64,000 bases of DNA from Salinirubellus salinus (GTDB lineage: Archaea > Halobacteriota > Halobacteria > Halobacteriales > Haloarculaceae): assembly GCF_025231485.1 (NCBI RefSeq), contig NZ_CP104003.1, forward strand, positions 1,550,001-1,614,000, given 5' to 3'. Position numbers and translations under genes: made by a program. The notes below the pieces were generated by a model, which saw only the letters and a program-made list of their open reading frames with translations, was not told the DNA's origin and ran no database searches. Position 1 is the stretch's first letter, and the number at the start of each line of letters is the position of its first letter. Shown here piece after piece: positions 43,839 to 51,420 of this stretch.

Positions 43839-43969
43839 CCGTGGCGGTCAGTCCGCCGGGGGCCTGAAAACTGTTTGGCCCTCGTACACCACTGCTTTAC
43901 GATGGTAGGCCCTACACGGCTGACGTTTCCACGGGTAACGACTTTACCCCCCACCCCGTACGGCTTCCC

Positions 43970-44263
43970 ATGCGAACCGAGTTCGTCCTGCGTGGGACGC
44001 TGGCCGACGCCGTCGACGCCGGTGCCGAGGCCGTCTCGCTCGAACGCGACGTCGCCGGCGAGACGGTGGGCGCCGCCGTCGAGACGCTGACCGACGCCTA
44101 TCCGGCGCTCGAACCACTCGTCCTGGACTCGAAGGGGAGACTCCGGGCACACCTCGCGCTCCGGCGCGACGGCGAAGACGTCCGGGACGGAGCGTGGCTG
44201 GCGACGCCGCTGGCTGCCGGCGAGCGACTGGAACTGGAACCTGGCACGAAGGGGGGCTGTTGA
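43970..44263 (+). CDS. MoaD/ThiS-like beta-grasp protein ending in Gly-Gly-Cys
   Basis: A 97-residue ubiquitin-like protein (SAMP/MoaD type). It has a beta-grasp pattern, with strand 1 at RTEFVLRG, a helix in VGAAVETLTDAYPALEPLVLD, and the end PLAAGERLELEPG. MoaD, ThiS and SAMP proteins end in Gly-Gly, which is adenylated for thiolation or conjugation; here the last residues are Lys-Gly-Gly-Cys. The end sits in a run of six G, so a one-base change could alter it. Its stop TGA overlaps the ATG of the MBL hydrolase by one base (44263), so the two proteins are produced together. Confidence 0.75.
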   Translation: MRTEFVLRGTLADAVDAGAEAVSLERDVAGETVGAAVETLTDAYPALEPLVLDSKGRLRAHLALRRDGEDVRDGAWLATPLAAGERLELEPGTKGGC

Positions 44264-45318
44264 TGCGGGTCGACGAGTACGACCCACGCCTGCCGTTCGC
44301 GATGGGCCACGTCACCCTCGGGAACTTCGCGTTCGAGGGGCTGAACAACTGCTACGTCCTCGGGCTGGAACCGGACGCGACGACCACGCTGGTGGACACC
44401 GGCGACGCCTACCCCGCCACCGAGGCGGAACTCCGTGACGGCCTCGCCGACCTCGGTCTCGAGTTCGCGGACGTCGAGCGCGTCTTCCTCACCCACTGGC
44501 ACGAGGACCACACCGGCCTCGCCGGCACGGTACAGGAAGAGAGCGGCGCGAGCGTCCACGTCCACGAGGCAGACGCCCCGCTCGTGTCGGGCGACGAGGA
44601 CGCGCGAGCCGCGATGCGCGAGCGGATGGAGAGCATGCTCGCCCGCTGGGGGATGCCCGATGCCTCGCGCGAGGAACTGCTGGGGTTCATGGACGGCACA
44701 GAGGCCAGCGGCGACCCGCCCGAGGTGACGCCGTTCGCCGGCGGCGAGCGATTCGACCTCGGGTCGGTCACGCTCGAACCGGTCCCTCTACCCGGTCACG
44801 CCGCTGGCCTCTCCGGCTTCACCCTCGAGAGCGACCGGGGGACGGAACTGTTCAGCGGCGACGCACTCCTGCCGTACTACACCCCGAACGTGGGCGGCGC
44901 CGACGTGCGCGTCGAGGGGGCGCTGGCGGCCTACCTCGAGACCCTGACCGGCATCGTCGAGGCCGACTACGCACGGGCGTGGCCCGGCCACCGCGGCGCC
45001 ATCGTCGACCCGGCCGGTCGCGCCGCCGACATCGTCGCCCACCACCGCCACCGGACCGAGCGCGTCGTGGACGTCCTCCGTGACGGGCCGGCCGACCCGT
45101 GGACCGTCTCCGCGGAACTGTTCGGCGACCTCTCCTCGATACACATCCTGCACGGCCCGGGGGAGTCGCACGCCCACCTCGAACACCTCGAGTCGGCGGG
45201 CGTCGTCGCCGGCAGCGGCACGCCACGCGAGTACGAACTGGTCGAGCCCGAGCCGGATCTCGACGCGCTCTTCCCGGACGTGGGCTACGCGCCCGAGGAA
45301 CTGGTCGCCGACGACTGA
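44263..45318 (+). CDS. Metallo-beta-lactamase fold hydrolase with C-terminal winged helix
   Basis: A 351-residue MBL protein. The first part has a strand pattern NNCYVLG, then the metal site THWHEDHTG (HxHxDH), a second His in VPLPGHAAG and the Asp in LFSGDALLP. A final GH occurs in AWPGHRG, giving the full set of MBL ligands. After residue 260 comes a winged-helix-like domain (HHRHRTERVVDVLRDGPADPWTVSAELFGDLSS, HLEHLESAGVV). This layout matches the LACTB2/GloB-like hydrolases. The ATG overlaps the stop of the MoaD-like gene. The substrate is unknown; a thioester or adenylate made by the partner is possible. Confidence 0.87.
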   Translation: MRVDEYDPRLPFAMGHVTLGNFAFEGLNNCYVLGLEPDATTTLVDTGDAYPATEAELRDGLADLGLEFADVERVFLTHWHEDHTGLAGTVQEESGASVHVHEADAPLVSGDEDARAAMRERMESMLARWGMPDASREELLGFMDGTEASGDPPEVTPFAGGERFDLGSVTLEPVPLPGHAAGLSGFTLESDRGTELFSGDALLPYYTPNVGGADVRVEGALAAYLETLTGIVEADYARAWPGHRGAIVDPAGRAADIVAHHRHRTERVVDVLRDGPADPWTVSAELFGDLSSIHILHGPGESHAHLEHLESAGVVAGSGTPREYELVEPEPDLDALFPDVGYAPEELVADD

Positions 45319-45390
45319 CGACCGGCGGAAGCGATTCGGTGGAGGACGAGAGAGGAACGAGCCGAGCGGAGGGAGCGGGGCCGACCGCGG

Positions 45391-46017
45391 TCAGTCGCTG
45401 ACGGCGTTCTGCAGCCGGACGAGCAGTTCGACGCGGAGGTACTGGCTGGCGGTGAACAGCGCGACGCTCCCGACGAACGCCAGCGTGGCGACGCTGTTGA
45501 CCGAGAGCCACTCGACACCCGTGGCGGCGAACGGGCTCCGTCCCATCGTCTGGACGTAGGCCTCCACGAGTTCGACCCCGCCGAGACCGATGGAGGTGAA
45601 CAGGAGCGTGAGGAGGATACCCATCCCGCCGGTACCGATACCGAGCAGTGAGGCCACCTCTTCGACGTTCAGCAGGGTGTCGGCCTGCCGCTCGGTCATC
45701 CGTCCCTCGAGCCTGACCCGGAGGACGCCCACGGTCGTCAGCACGATGCCGCCGACCAGCACGACGGTCCCGCCGACGAGGCCGAGCACGACCACCTTCG
45801 GCGCGCCCGTGACCGGGAGGAGTGCCCGCACGTCGGCGGGGAACACCGCCATCAGCGGGAGGAGGAGCGCCAGCCCGAACAGGAGGACGCTCTGCCACCT
45901 GAGTTTGGTGTGGATCGGCTGCTTGAACAGGCCGTGACGCGTCGCTCGGAGCCGGTCGTAGTGTGATTCACCCAGCAGGGCGGCCGTCACGGAGTCGGGA
46001 TAATCGTCGTCTCTCAT
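45391..46017 (-). CDS. Membrane protein with four or five spans, unknown
   Basis: A 208-residue protein with a polar N-terminus (about residues 1-38), two spans at about 42-90, an amphipathic helix (RVRLEGRMTERQADTLLNVEEVASLLG), and further hydrophobic segments to the end. The helical linker suggests a cytosolic regulatory segment. I do not recognise the family. ATG 46017 is preceded by an A/T-rich stretch at 46062-46071 (minus strand GGTATTTGTC). Confidence 0.7.
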   Translation of the reverse strand: MRDDDYPDSVTAALLGESHYDRLRATRHGLFKQPIHTKLRWQSVLLFGLALLLPLMAVFPADVRALLPVTGAPKVVVLGLVGGTVVLVGGIVLTTVGVLRVRLEGRMTERQADTLLNVEEVASLLGIGTGGMGILLTLLFTSIGLGGVELVEAYVQTMGRSPFAATGVEWLSVNSVATLAFVGSVALFTASQYLRVELLVRLQNAVSD

Positions 46018-46185
46018 CTACGGGTCACGCTCGTGGTCCACCCTTCGATTACGAATTTCCGGACAAATACCTTCTGTTGGATACAGCATCTGCGTGGTCG
46101 CTCCGACCCTCGGCGGATGCCCGGCGGGACGTGTCCAGTCGGTCTGGTGACGGGGATCGGCGGTCCGCTGTCGCTGGACGGAGCA

Positions 46186-46199
46186 CGGGCGTGACGGGA
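46186..46199. repeat. 14-bp copy of tRNA-Arg 3' end
   Basis: The 14 bases CGGGCGTGACGGGA at 46186-46199 repeat the same bases at the tRNA-Arg 3' end (46259-46272). This could be an old attachment-site remnant or a chance match in a GC-rich region. Confidence 0.4.
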
Positions 46200-46258
46200 G
46201 TGAGCCGAGCGCCGCGAGGCGAACTACGTCACGCCTGCGAACGAGCGTAGCGAGAGAG

Positions 46259-46331
46259 CGGGCGTGACGGGATTCGAACCCGCGATCGAGAGGTTAGGAA
46301 CCTCTCGCCCTGTCCACTAGGCCACACGCCC
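46259..46331 (-). tRNA. tRNA-Arg (anticodon CCT)
   Basis: Minus strand folds as a 73-base tRNA with acceptor stem GGGCGTG/CACGCCC, the D-arm region TGGCCTAGTGGACAGG, anticodon arm AGAGG-TTCCTAA-CCTCT giving anticodon CCT, and T-arm GCGGGTTCGAATCCCGT. It reads AGG (Arg). No intron is seen. Confidence 0.95.
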
Positions 46332-46496
46332 TGCCGGTGGTACGCCGAACCGTGAAAAACCGTTTTCGCTCCGTCTGGTCTCCGGGAGGGTCCTCGACGG
46401 CGCGGCCGCCGGCCATCGACGGGTGACGCCTCGGCAGGCGAGTGCCCTCGCTCGAGGGGACAGATAACGGGAGAGAAGCCGGCGGTGGCCGTCCGT

Positions 46497-46805
46497 TCAG
46501 TTGCTCTTCTCGGTCTCGGCGTCGGCGATGTCGGCCGTCTCCGACTCGGTGTCGGTCGACTCCGTGGCCGGCTCGCTCTCGACGTCGGCCTCCGAGGCCT
46601 CCTTGTCCTTGCCCTTGCGCATCTCCTCGAGTTCCTGTTCGACCTCCTCGCGGCCCTTCTGGAACTCACCCATCGCCTCACCCGTCGAGCGAGCGAGCTT
46701 GGGGATCTTGTTCGCGCCGAACAGCAACACGGCGATGAGCAGTATCACCAGCAGCTCCGGCCCACCGGGGATGCCAGGGAACAGGGGAACGAGTGCTCCG
46801 TTCAT
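46497..46805 (-). CDS. tatA: Twin-arginine translocase subunit TatA (copy 1)
   Basis: A 102-residue TatA. A short external start is followed by FPGIPGGPELLVILLIAVLLFGANKIPKLARSTGEAMGEFQKGREEVEQELEEM, which is the single span, FGxxKIP hinge and amphipathic helix of TatA. A Glu/Ser/Thr-rich tail follows. It multimerises to form the Tat pore for folded proteins, which is the main export route in haloarchaea (several Tat signals occur in this window). It is the downstream member of a tandem pair; its sequence in the span and helix is nearly the same as copy 2. Confidence 0.93.
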   Translation of the reverse strand: MNGALVPLFPGIPGGPELLVILLIAVLLFGANKIPKLARSTGEAMGEFQKGREEVEQELEEMRKGKDKEASEADVESEPATESTDTESETADIADAETEKSN

Positions 46806-46949
46806 CTCTACCGTTCGTAACGTACATTCGATTATAGGCTTTTTCCTCCGGTCTCGGCCGTGACCGCCGGACGTGAGGGTCCTCGCCGCCGGCTGTGGGG
46901 AGCGTGGTCGTCGAAGGAGTAGTCGTGCCGGCGGACCGCGCCGGTCGCG

Positions 46950-47213
46950 TTACGAGGACTCCGGTTCGGCGTCGCGCGTGCGGGTCTCGTCGCTCTCGGC
47001 CTCCTCGCCCGCATCGCGGCCCTTGCGCATCTCCTCGAGTTCGCTCTCGACCTCCTCGCGGCCCTTCTTGAACTCGCCGAGCGCCTCCCCGGAGGACCGG
47101 GCGAGCTGCGGGATCTTGTTGGCGCCGAACAGCAACACGGCGATGAGCAGTATGACGAGTAGTTCCGGTCCACCGGGGATACCCGGGAACAGCGGAACGA
47201 TGGTTTCGAACAT
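46950..47213 (-). CDS. tatA: Twin-arginine translocase subunit TatA (copy 2)
   Basis: An 87-residue TatA with the same core FPGIPGGPELLVILLIAVLLFGANKIPQLARSSGEALGEFKKGREEVESELEEM and a shorter acidic tail. The two tatA genes are tandem, 144 bases apart, and are very similar at DNA level through the core, which points to a recent duplication. ATG 47213 is secure. No tatC is in the window. Confidence 0.93.
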   Translation of the reverse strand: MFETIVPLFPGIPGGPELLVILLIAVLLFGANKIPQLARSSGEALGEFKKGREEVESELEEMRKGRDAGEEAESDETRTRDAEPESS

Positions 47214-47394
47214 CTACTCCGACCTGAGGAGTGTCCACTTGTAGGCCTTTCGCAGCGGATGACTGTCCGACTCTGCCGCAACCTTCTTGCGAACCATCCC
47301 GGGCTGGAGAGTGTCCGGCTCCGACCACACGAGCCAGGACGACGACGGCGCTGCCGTCACCCCTACTTTTCACGCTCGGCGCCCACCGGAAGGT

Positions 47395-48231
47395 ATGAGC
47401 GACACCGGGACCGAGCGCGAGACCGACACGGGCAACGGCGGCCACTACTACCGTCCCGAGGCCGACCACGCGTTTCCCGAGGAGAAGGTCAACCGCGTCA
47501 TCGAGCACATCGAGACCGACGAGGAGGTGACCGCCTACCTCGAGGCGCAGAACGTCAACCCCGTCCAGCGCAAGGGGTACAACGACCACGGCACCAAGCA
47601 CATCGAGATCGTCAGCAACCGCGCGCTCTGTCTCTACGACCTGCTGAAACGGGGTGGCTGCGAGTTCAACGGCGCCGCCCAACAGGGGCTCGAGGAGGCC
47701 GACGAAGCCGTCATCGTCTACCTCGCGGCGAAGATACACGATATCGGCCACGTCGTCCACCGCGACGAGCACGCCTACTACTCCATCCCGCTGGCGGCCG
47801 ACCTCCTCGACCGACTGCTCCCCGAGATGGGCTACGACACCGCCGAGACCGTCCGCCTGAAAGGGGAGGTACTCCACGCCATCCTCTGTCACCACACGGA
47901 GGAGGACCCGCTGACGAAGGAGGCCGGGGTCGTCCGCGTCGCGGACGCCCTCGACATGGAGCGCGGCCGCTCGCGCATCCCCTACGAGAAGGGTGGCCGT
48001 GGCATCAACACGCTCTCCTCACAGGCCATCCGCAACGTCTCGCTCCACCCCGGCGAGGACCGACCCGTCCGCGTCGAGATCGAGATGACCGACGCCGTCG
48101 GCGTCTACCAGGTGGACGAGCTATTGAAGTCGAAACTCCACAAGTCGATGCTGGAAGAGGAGGTACGCATCGTCGCGCTGAACGTGAGCCAGAGCGACGG
48201 GGAGCGGTTGGTGGAGCGTATCGAACTGTAG
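47395..48231 (+). CDS. HD-domain metal-dependent phosphohydrolase
   Basis: A 278-residue HD-superfamily protein. The motif series is NDHGTKHIEIVSNRALCLYDLL (first His), AAKIHDIGHVVHRDEHAYYS (HD pair), AILCHHTEEDP (His) and VADALDMERGRSRIPY (Asp), the order of metal ligands in HD hydrolases. A C-terminal alpha/beta part follows (RVEIEMTDAVGVYQVDELLKSKLHKSML). It likely hydrolyses a phosphorylated nucleotide or second messenger; the substrate is unknown. The start ATG 47395 follows an A/T-rich CCCCTACTTTTCACG stretch and begins with a short polar Thr/Asp segment. Confidence 0.85.
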   Translation: MSDTGTERETDTGNGGHYYRPEADHAFPEEKVNRVIEHIETDEEVTAYLEAQNVNPVQRKGYNDHGTKHIEIVSNRALCLYDLLKRGGCEFNGAAQQGLEEADEAVIVYLAAKIHDIGHVVHRDEHAYYSIPLAADLLDRLLPEMGYDTAETVRLKGEVLHAILCHHTEEDPLTKEAGVVRVADALDMERGRSRIPYEKGGRGINTLSSQAIRNVSLHPGEDRPVRVEIEMTDAVGVYQVDELLKSKLHKSMLEEEVRIVALNVSQSDGERLVERIEL

Positions 48232-48298
48232 AACCAATCGTTTCCGCTCGGGTGCACCTCCGGCGCACCGCTCGCGCAACACTTTGGATTCAAAAGGC

Positions 48299-48321
48299 GG
48301 CGCTCGCTTCGCTCGCGCCGG
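48299..48321. terminator. GC palindrome after HD-domain gene
   Basis: CGGCGC and GCGCCG arms around an 11-base loop (TCGCTTCGCTC). It lies in the 214-base gap between the HD gene and the MFS gene; possible transcript end, but no T run follows. Confidence 0.3.
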
Positions 48322-48414
48322 GTAGGTGTGCCAGCCTCTCCGCAACCGCGTCCAGCACAGCCCTGCCACCCCGAACCCCGCTACCACACCCCGACCCGTT
48401 CCGGGAAAGCCGAA

Positions 48415-48423
48415 CCTAAATAC
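48415..48423 (+). promoter_or_regulatory. TATA-like box of MFS gene
   Basis: CCTAAATAC about 26 bases before ATG 48446 supports the chosen start and leaderless reading. Confidence 0.5.
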
Positions 48424-48445
48424 GGCACCCCCGCACCTGTCGCCA

Positions 48446-49735
48446 ATGGGTTCGCTGTCCCTCTTGCGTGACCGGGAGTTCCTCGCGCTGTCGGGGACGG
48501 CGTTCGCCCGCGCGCAAGCCTACTCCACCATCGCCATCGCGCTGGCACTCTACGCCGAGCAGTTCGGCACCACGTCGACGGTCGAGGGACTGTTCGGGAC
48601 GGCGTTCGCGCTCGCCCAGCTGGTCATCGTCCTCCCGCTGGGCCGCAAGATCGACACCGGGAACGCCAAGCGCTACCTGCTGGCGGGACTGGTGCTCAAC
48701 GTCCTCGTGTTCGTCGGCTTCGTCTTCGTCGGCAGCGTCGAACACGTCATCCTCGTCCGCGTGGTGCAGGGCCTCGGTGCGAGCCTGCTCTGGATAACGG
48801 GGAGCACGGTCGTCGGCGAGATATCCCCCGACGGCGAACGCGGCCAGTGGCTCGGGACCTACAACCAGGTGGGCGCGTTCTCCTCACTCGCGGGCGACCT
48901 CGTCGGTGGCGCGCTGCTCGCGCTCTACGGATTCACGCTCACCTACGCCGTCCTCGCCGCCGTCACCGTCGGCGCCGCGTTGCTCGTCCTCCTCGCCCTC
49001 CGGGAGAATCCCGGCGGCCGCACGGACCCCGAGGAGGCAACCGGCGTCGAGACCATCCGGAACCTGCTGGGTCGCCGTGCCATCCGGGCGCTGGTGACCT
49101 TCCGTCTCGGCCTCTCGTTCGGGAAGATGTGCGTCATCCTCTTCCTCCCCATCTACGCCCGCACGGCGTTCGGGATGAACCCCTTCCTCGTCGGCGGCAT
49201 CCTCGCCGGCGGCAAGGTGACGAAGGGGCTGACCCAGGGCTACGTCGGCACCCTCACGGACCGCCTCGGCGGGAAACACCGCTTCGTCGCGGCCGGCGCA
49301 CTCCTCTACGCCGTCGGCACGGCGCTCATCCCGCTCGCGGAGGTCGGTGACCGCTTCTTCCCAGCCGTCACGCTGACGCTCCCGCCCGGCATCGCGACCG
49401 GGACGGTGACGCTCGTCCCCGCGTTCTTCGTCCTGTTCGGCGCCTACGGCGTCTGTGGGGTCGCCGACAGCATCCGCCTGCCCGCGAGCATGGCGCTGTT
49501 CGTCGAGGAGGGTGAGGAGTTCGACGCCGTCGCCGGCAGCATGAGCCTGCGCTCCATCGCGTGGAAGGTCGGACAGGTCACCGGCCCGGTCACGGTAGGG
49601 GCGGTCTGGGACGCCACCGACGTGACGACGGCGTTCGTCACCGCCGCGGCGTTCATCGCCGTCGCCACCGGCGTCTTCGTCCTGCTCTACCGCGGGGTCA
49701 CGGCGCCGGACGTGGTACCCACGCCGGGGGACTGA
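48446..49735 (+). CDS. Major facilitator superfamily transporter
   Basis: A 429-residue MFS protein with about twelve spans. The loop 2-3 motif is LGRKIDTGNAKRYLLAG (a GxxxDxxxxxR-like A motif), and the second half has LTDRLGGKHRFVAAGALLYAVG in the matching place. The substrate (drug, sugar or metabolite) cannot be read. ATG 48446 follows a good box; the open frame extends 40 codons further upstream into a Pro-rich stretch and is rejected. Confidence 0.88.
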   Translation: MGSLSLLRDREFLALSGTAFARAQAYSTIAIALALYAEQFGTTSTVEGLFGTAFALAQLVIVLPLGRKIDTGNAKRYLLAGLVLNVLVFVGFVFVGSVEHVILVRVVQGLGASLLWITGSTVVGEISPDGERGQWLGTYNQVGAFSSLAGDLVGGALLALYGFTLTYAVLAAVTVGAALLVLLALRENPGGRTDPEEATGVETIRNLLGRRAIRALVTFRLGLSFGKMCVILFLPIYARTAFGMNPFLVGGILAGGKVTKGLTQGYVGTLTDRLGGKHRFVAAGALLYAVGTALIPLAEVGDRFFPAVTLTLPPGIATGTVTLVPAFFVLFGAYGVCGVADSIRLPASMALFVEEGEEFDAVAGSMSLRSIAWKVGQVTGPVTVGAVWDATDVTTAFVTAAAFIAVATGVFVLLYRGVTAPDVVPTPGD

Positions 49736-49800
49736 CCCGCCCGTGACCACCGTCGGCGCTACCGCTGGCGAGTCGCTCCCACACGCCACGGTGCCACCGA

Positions 49801-50415
49801 CTACCCCTTCGTGAAGCCCGTCCCCCGGAGGTCGACCGTCTCGTCCTCGTCGACCCGTGCCTCGCAGTCGAAGATGGCACGGACCGTGTTCACCGTCTGG
49901 TCGTCGTGCATCCCCGGTTCGAGCGTGAACACGCCGAGCAGTCCGCCCGAGCGGATACGCGAGGTGAACACGTGGAGGAACCGGAACACCGTCTGCACGT
50001 CTGCGTACATCAGCAGCGTCGACACCGAGACGAGCCCCACCCGGATGCGGTCGCCGCTGCCGGCCTGCTCGAACCGCTGGGCCAGTTTCGCGAAGCCGAG
50101 ACTCATCCCGGTGAGGTCGCCCGGCGACCCCAGCCGTTCGACCGGGAGGCCCTCGGGGACCGGCATCGAACTCCCGCTGGCGTCGACGATTCCCAGCCTG
50201 ACGGTGGTGTCGACGCCACGCTCGCCGAACCAGTCGACGGCGCTGGCCGCGCCGTCGTTCGTCGAGATGAACACCACCGTCTCGGAGCCGGAGATGTCGT
50301 CCAGCACGTCGAGGGCCGCCTCGCGGCCCGCGCCGACGGGCCCCGTGACGAGCAGACTGCTCCCGTCGTCGAACCGGACCGTCGAGTCGGCCAGCCCCTC
50401 GACCACGTACGTCAT
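49801..50415 (-). CDS. Haloarchaeal RecA/KaiC-like signalling protein (DUF7504-type)
   Basis: A 204-residue protein with a P-loop-like fold: SSLLVTGPVGAGREAALDVL resembles a Walker A loop but lacks the Lys-Ser/Thr, and VGLVSVSTLLMYADVQTVFRFLHVFTSRIRSGGLLGVFTL resembles the later strands of KaiC/RecA-like proteins. Small proteins like this accompany HalX or bacteriorhodopsin-type regulators in haloarchaea. It overlaps the HalX response regulator gene by four bases (ATGA, 50412-50415), so both are produced as a pair. Because the P-loop is broken, it may bind a partner rather than ATP. Confidence 0.75.
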   Translation of the reverse strand: MTYVVEGLADSTVRFDDGSSLLVTGPVGAGREAALDVLDDISGSETVVFISTNDGAASAVDWFGERGVDTTVRLGIVDASGSSMPVPEGLPVERLGSPGDLTGMSLGFAKLAQRFEQAGSGDRIRVGLVSVSTLLMYADVQTVFRFLHVFTSRIRSGGLLGVFTLEPGMHDDQTVNTVRAIFDCEARVDEDETVDLRGTGFTKG

Positions 50416-51032
50416 CGGCCGTCCTCCCTCCCCCCGGGCCGCCGGTCGTCACCGTCCTCGTCGCGGTTCTCGATGTCACGGACCATCGCCACGAAGTCGC
50501 CACTCCCCATGTCGGGGAGCGTCTCGTCGAGCCGGGCACGGAGGCCGTCGATACGTTCGGTCAGGTCGGCGTACTCCTCGCTCGTCTCCAGTTGCTCGAC
50601 GGACTTCGCCGACTCCAGCGCCGCCCGTTTCTCCACACACGCGTAGAACTCCTGTTCCAGTCCCGCGAACGACGAGCGTGAGACGAGCCGGTCGACCGTC
50701 TCCACCAGTTCCTCGCGGTCGACGGGCTTCGTGAGGTAGTCGTCGAACCCCATCGTGATGATGTCGAAGTCGGGCTCGACCGCCGTCACCATCGCCACGC
50801 GGGGTTCGAACCCACGCTCGCGGATGGCCGCCAGCACGTCGTCACCCGACATCCCCGGCATCAGCCGGTCGAGCAACACGACGTCGACGTCCTCGTCGAG
50901 TTGCTCCAGTGCACTCTCACCGTTCTGCGCGGTGCGGACCTCGAAGCGGTCACCCAACCACCGGGCGTAGATCTCGATGAGTGGTGCCTCGTCCTCTACG
51001 ACGAGCACCGTCGGAGGGTCCGCCTCAGCCAT
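50412..51032 (-). CDS. Response regulator with C-terminal HalX domain
   Basis: A 206-residue two-component regulator. The receiver domain (VLVVEDEAPLIEIYARWLGDRF) has an acidic pocket, the phosphorylation Asp55 in VVLLDRLMPG, and the Lys in DDYLTKPVDREELV. The C-terminal half is a HalX helical domain (RSSFAGLEQEFYACVEKRAALE through LDETLP), known only from haloarchaea and thought to pass the signal on. No DNA-binding domain is seen. No sensor kinase is adjacent; the DUF7504-like protein is its translational partner. ATG 51032 is secure. Confidence 0.88.
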   Translation of the reverse strand: MAEADPPTVLVVEDEAPLIEIYARWLGDRFEVRTAQNGESALEQLDEDVDVVLLDRLMPGMSGDDVLAAIRERGFEPRVAMVTAVEPDFDIITMGFDDYLTKPVDREELVETVDRLVSRSSFAGLEQEFYACVEKRAALESAKSVEQLETSEEYADLTERIDGLRARLDETLPDMGSGDFVAMVRDIENRDEDGDDRRPGGREDGR

Positions 51033-51103
51033 TTCGTCACATCATTGATTGGGTCAGGGGATAGGTATTGTGTTCGAGTCGAAGCGGGAGCGGCCAGGCC
51101 GAA

Positions 51104-51166
51104 TCAGCGCTCGTCGTCGTCGTCGCTCTCCAGGCGCACGTCGTACGTCTCCCTGTCTTCGTACAA
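51104..51166 (-). pseudogene. 3' fragment of a small acidic gene cut by the TnpB element
   Basis: On the minus strand the sequence from 51166 to the stop TGA at 51104-51106 reads LYEDRETYDVRLESDDDDER, an acidic haloarchaeal-type C-terminus of 20 residues. Its upstream continuation is the insertion element (left end near 51166). The matching 5' fragment lies on the other side of the element at 52734-52794. I infer a single small gene of about 42 codons that was split by the insertion. Confidence 0.55.
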
Positions 51167-51219
51167 GGAGGGAATCCCAGCCTGAAGGCCTGGAGGGAAT
51201 TCGACACCTACTGAACTAA

Positions 51220-51366
51220 CTACGCCTCGTCGCTCGGTTGGGACTCCAACGTGCGTTGGGCCTTCAGCAACATCCCTTTCCACGTAAACCCGTAGTGGTC
51301 TTTCGTCTCTTTCAACGACTCGTACTGCTCCTCGTTATCGAACTCGATCTTTACGTACTTCGTCAT
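51220..51366 (-). CDS. Small accessory protein of the TnpB element
   Basis: A 48-residue protein starting MTKYVKIEFDNEEQYESLKETKDHYG and ending KAQRTLESQPSDEA, with FTWKGMLLK in the middle. It has a mixed-charge helix-strand look, and I recall very similar short proteins beside IS1341-type elements in other haloarchaea. A ribbon-helix-helix-like or antitoxin-like fold would fit, but this is inference. It is divergent from tnpB with 54 bases between starts, so both share one A/T-rich promoter region (TTACATATTAGTTATG). Confidence 0.65.
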   Translation of the reverse strand: MTKYVKIEFDNEEQYESLKETKDHYGFTWKGMLLKAQRTLESQPSDEA

Positions 51367-51420
51367 ACATGATGTTACATATTAGTTATGTTTAGGTGTG
51401 TCTGATTCGTACAGGGTACT
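51367..51420. promoter_or_regulatory. Divergent promoter region of the element
   Basis: 54 bases between the starts of the small accessory gene and tnpB. It is very A/T-rich (ACATATTAGTTATGTTTAGG) compared with the host DNA, enough for two TATA boxes facing opposite ways. Confidence 0.5.
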
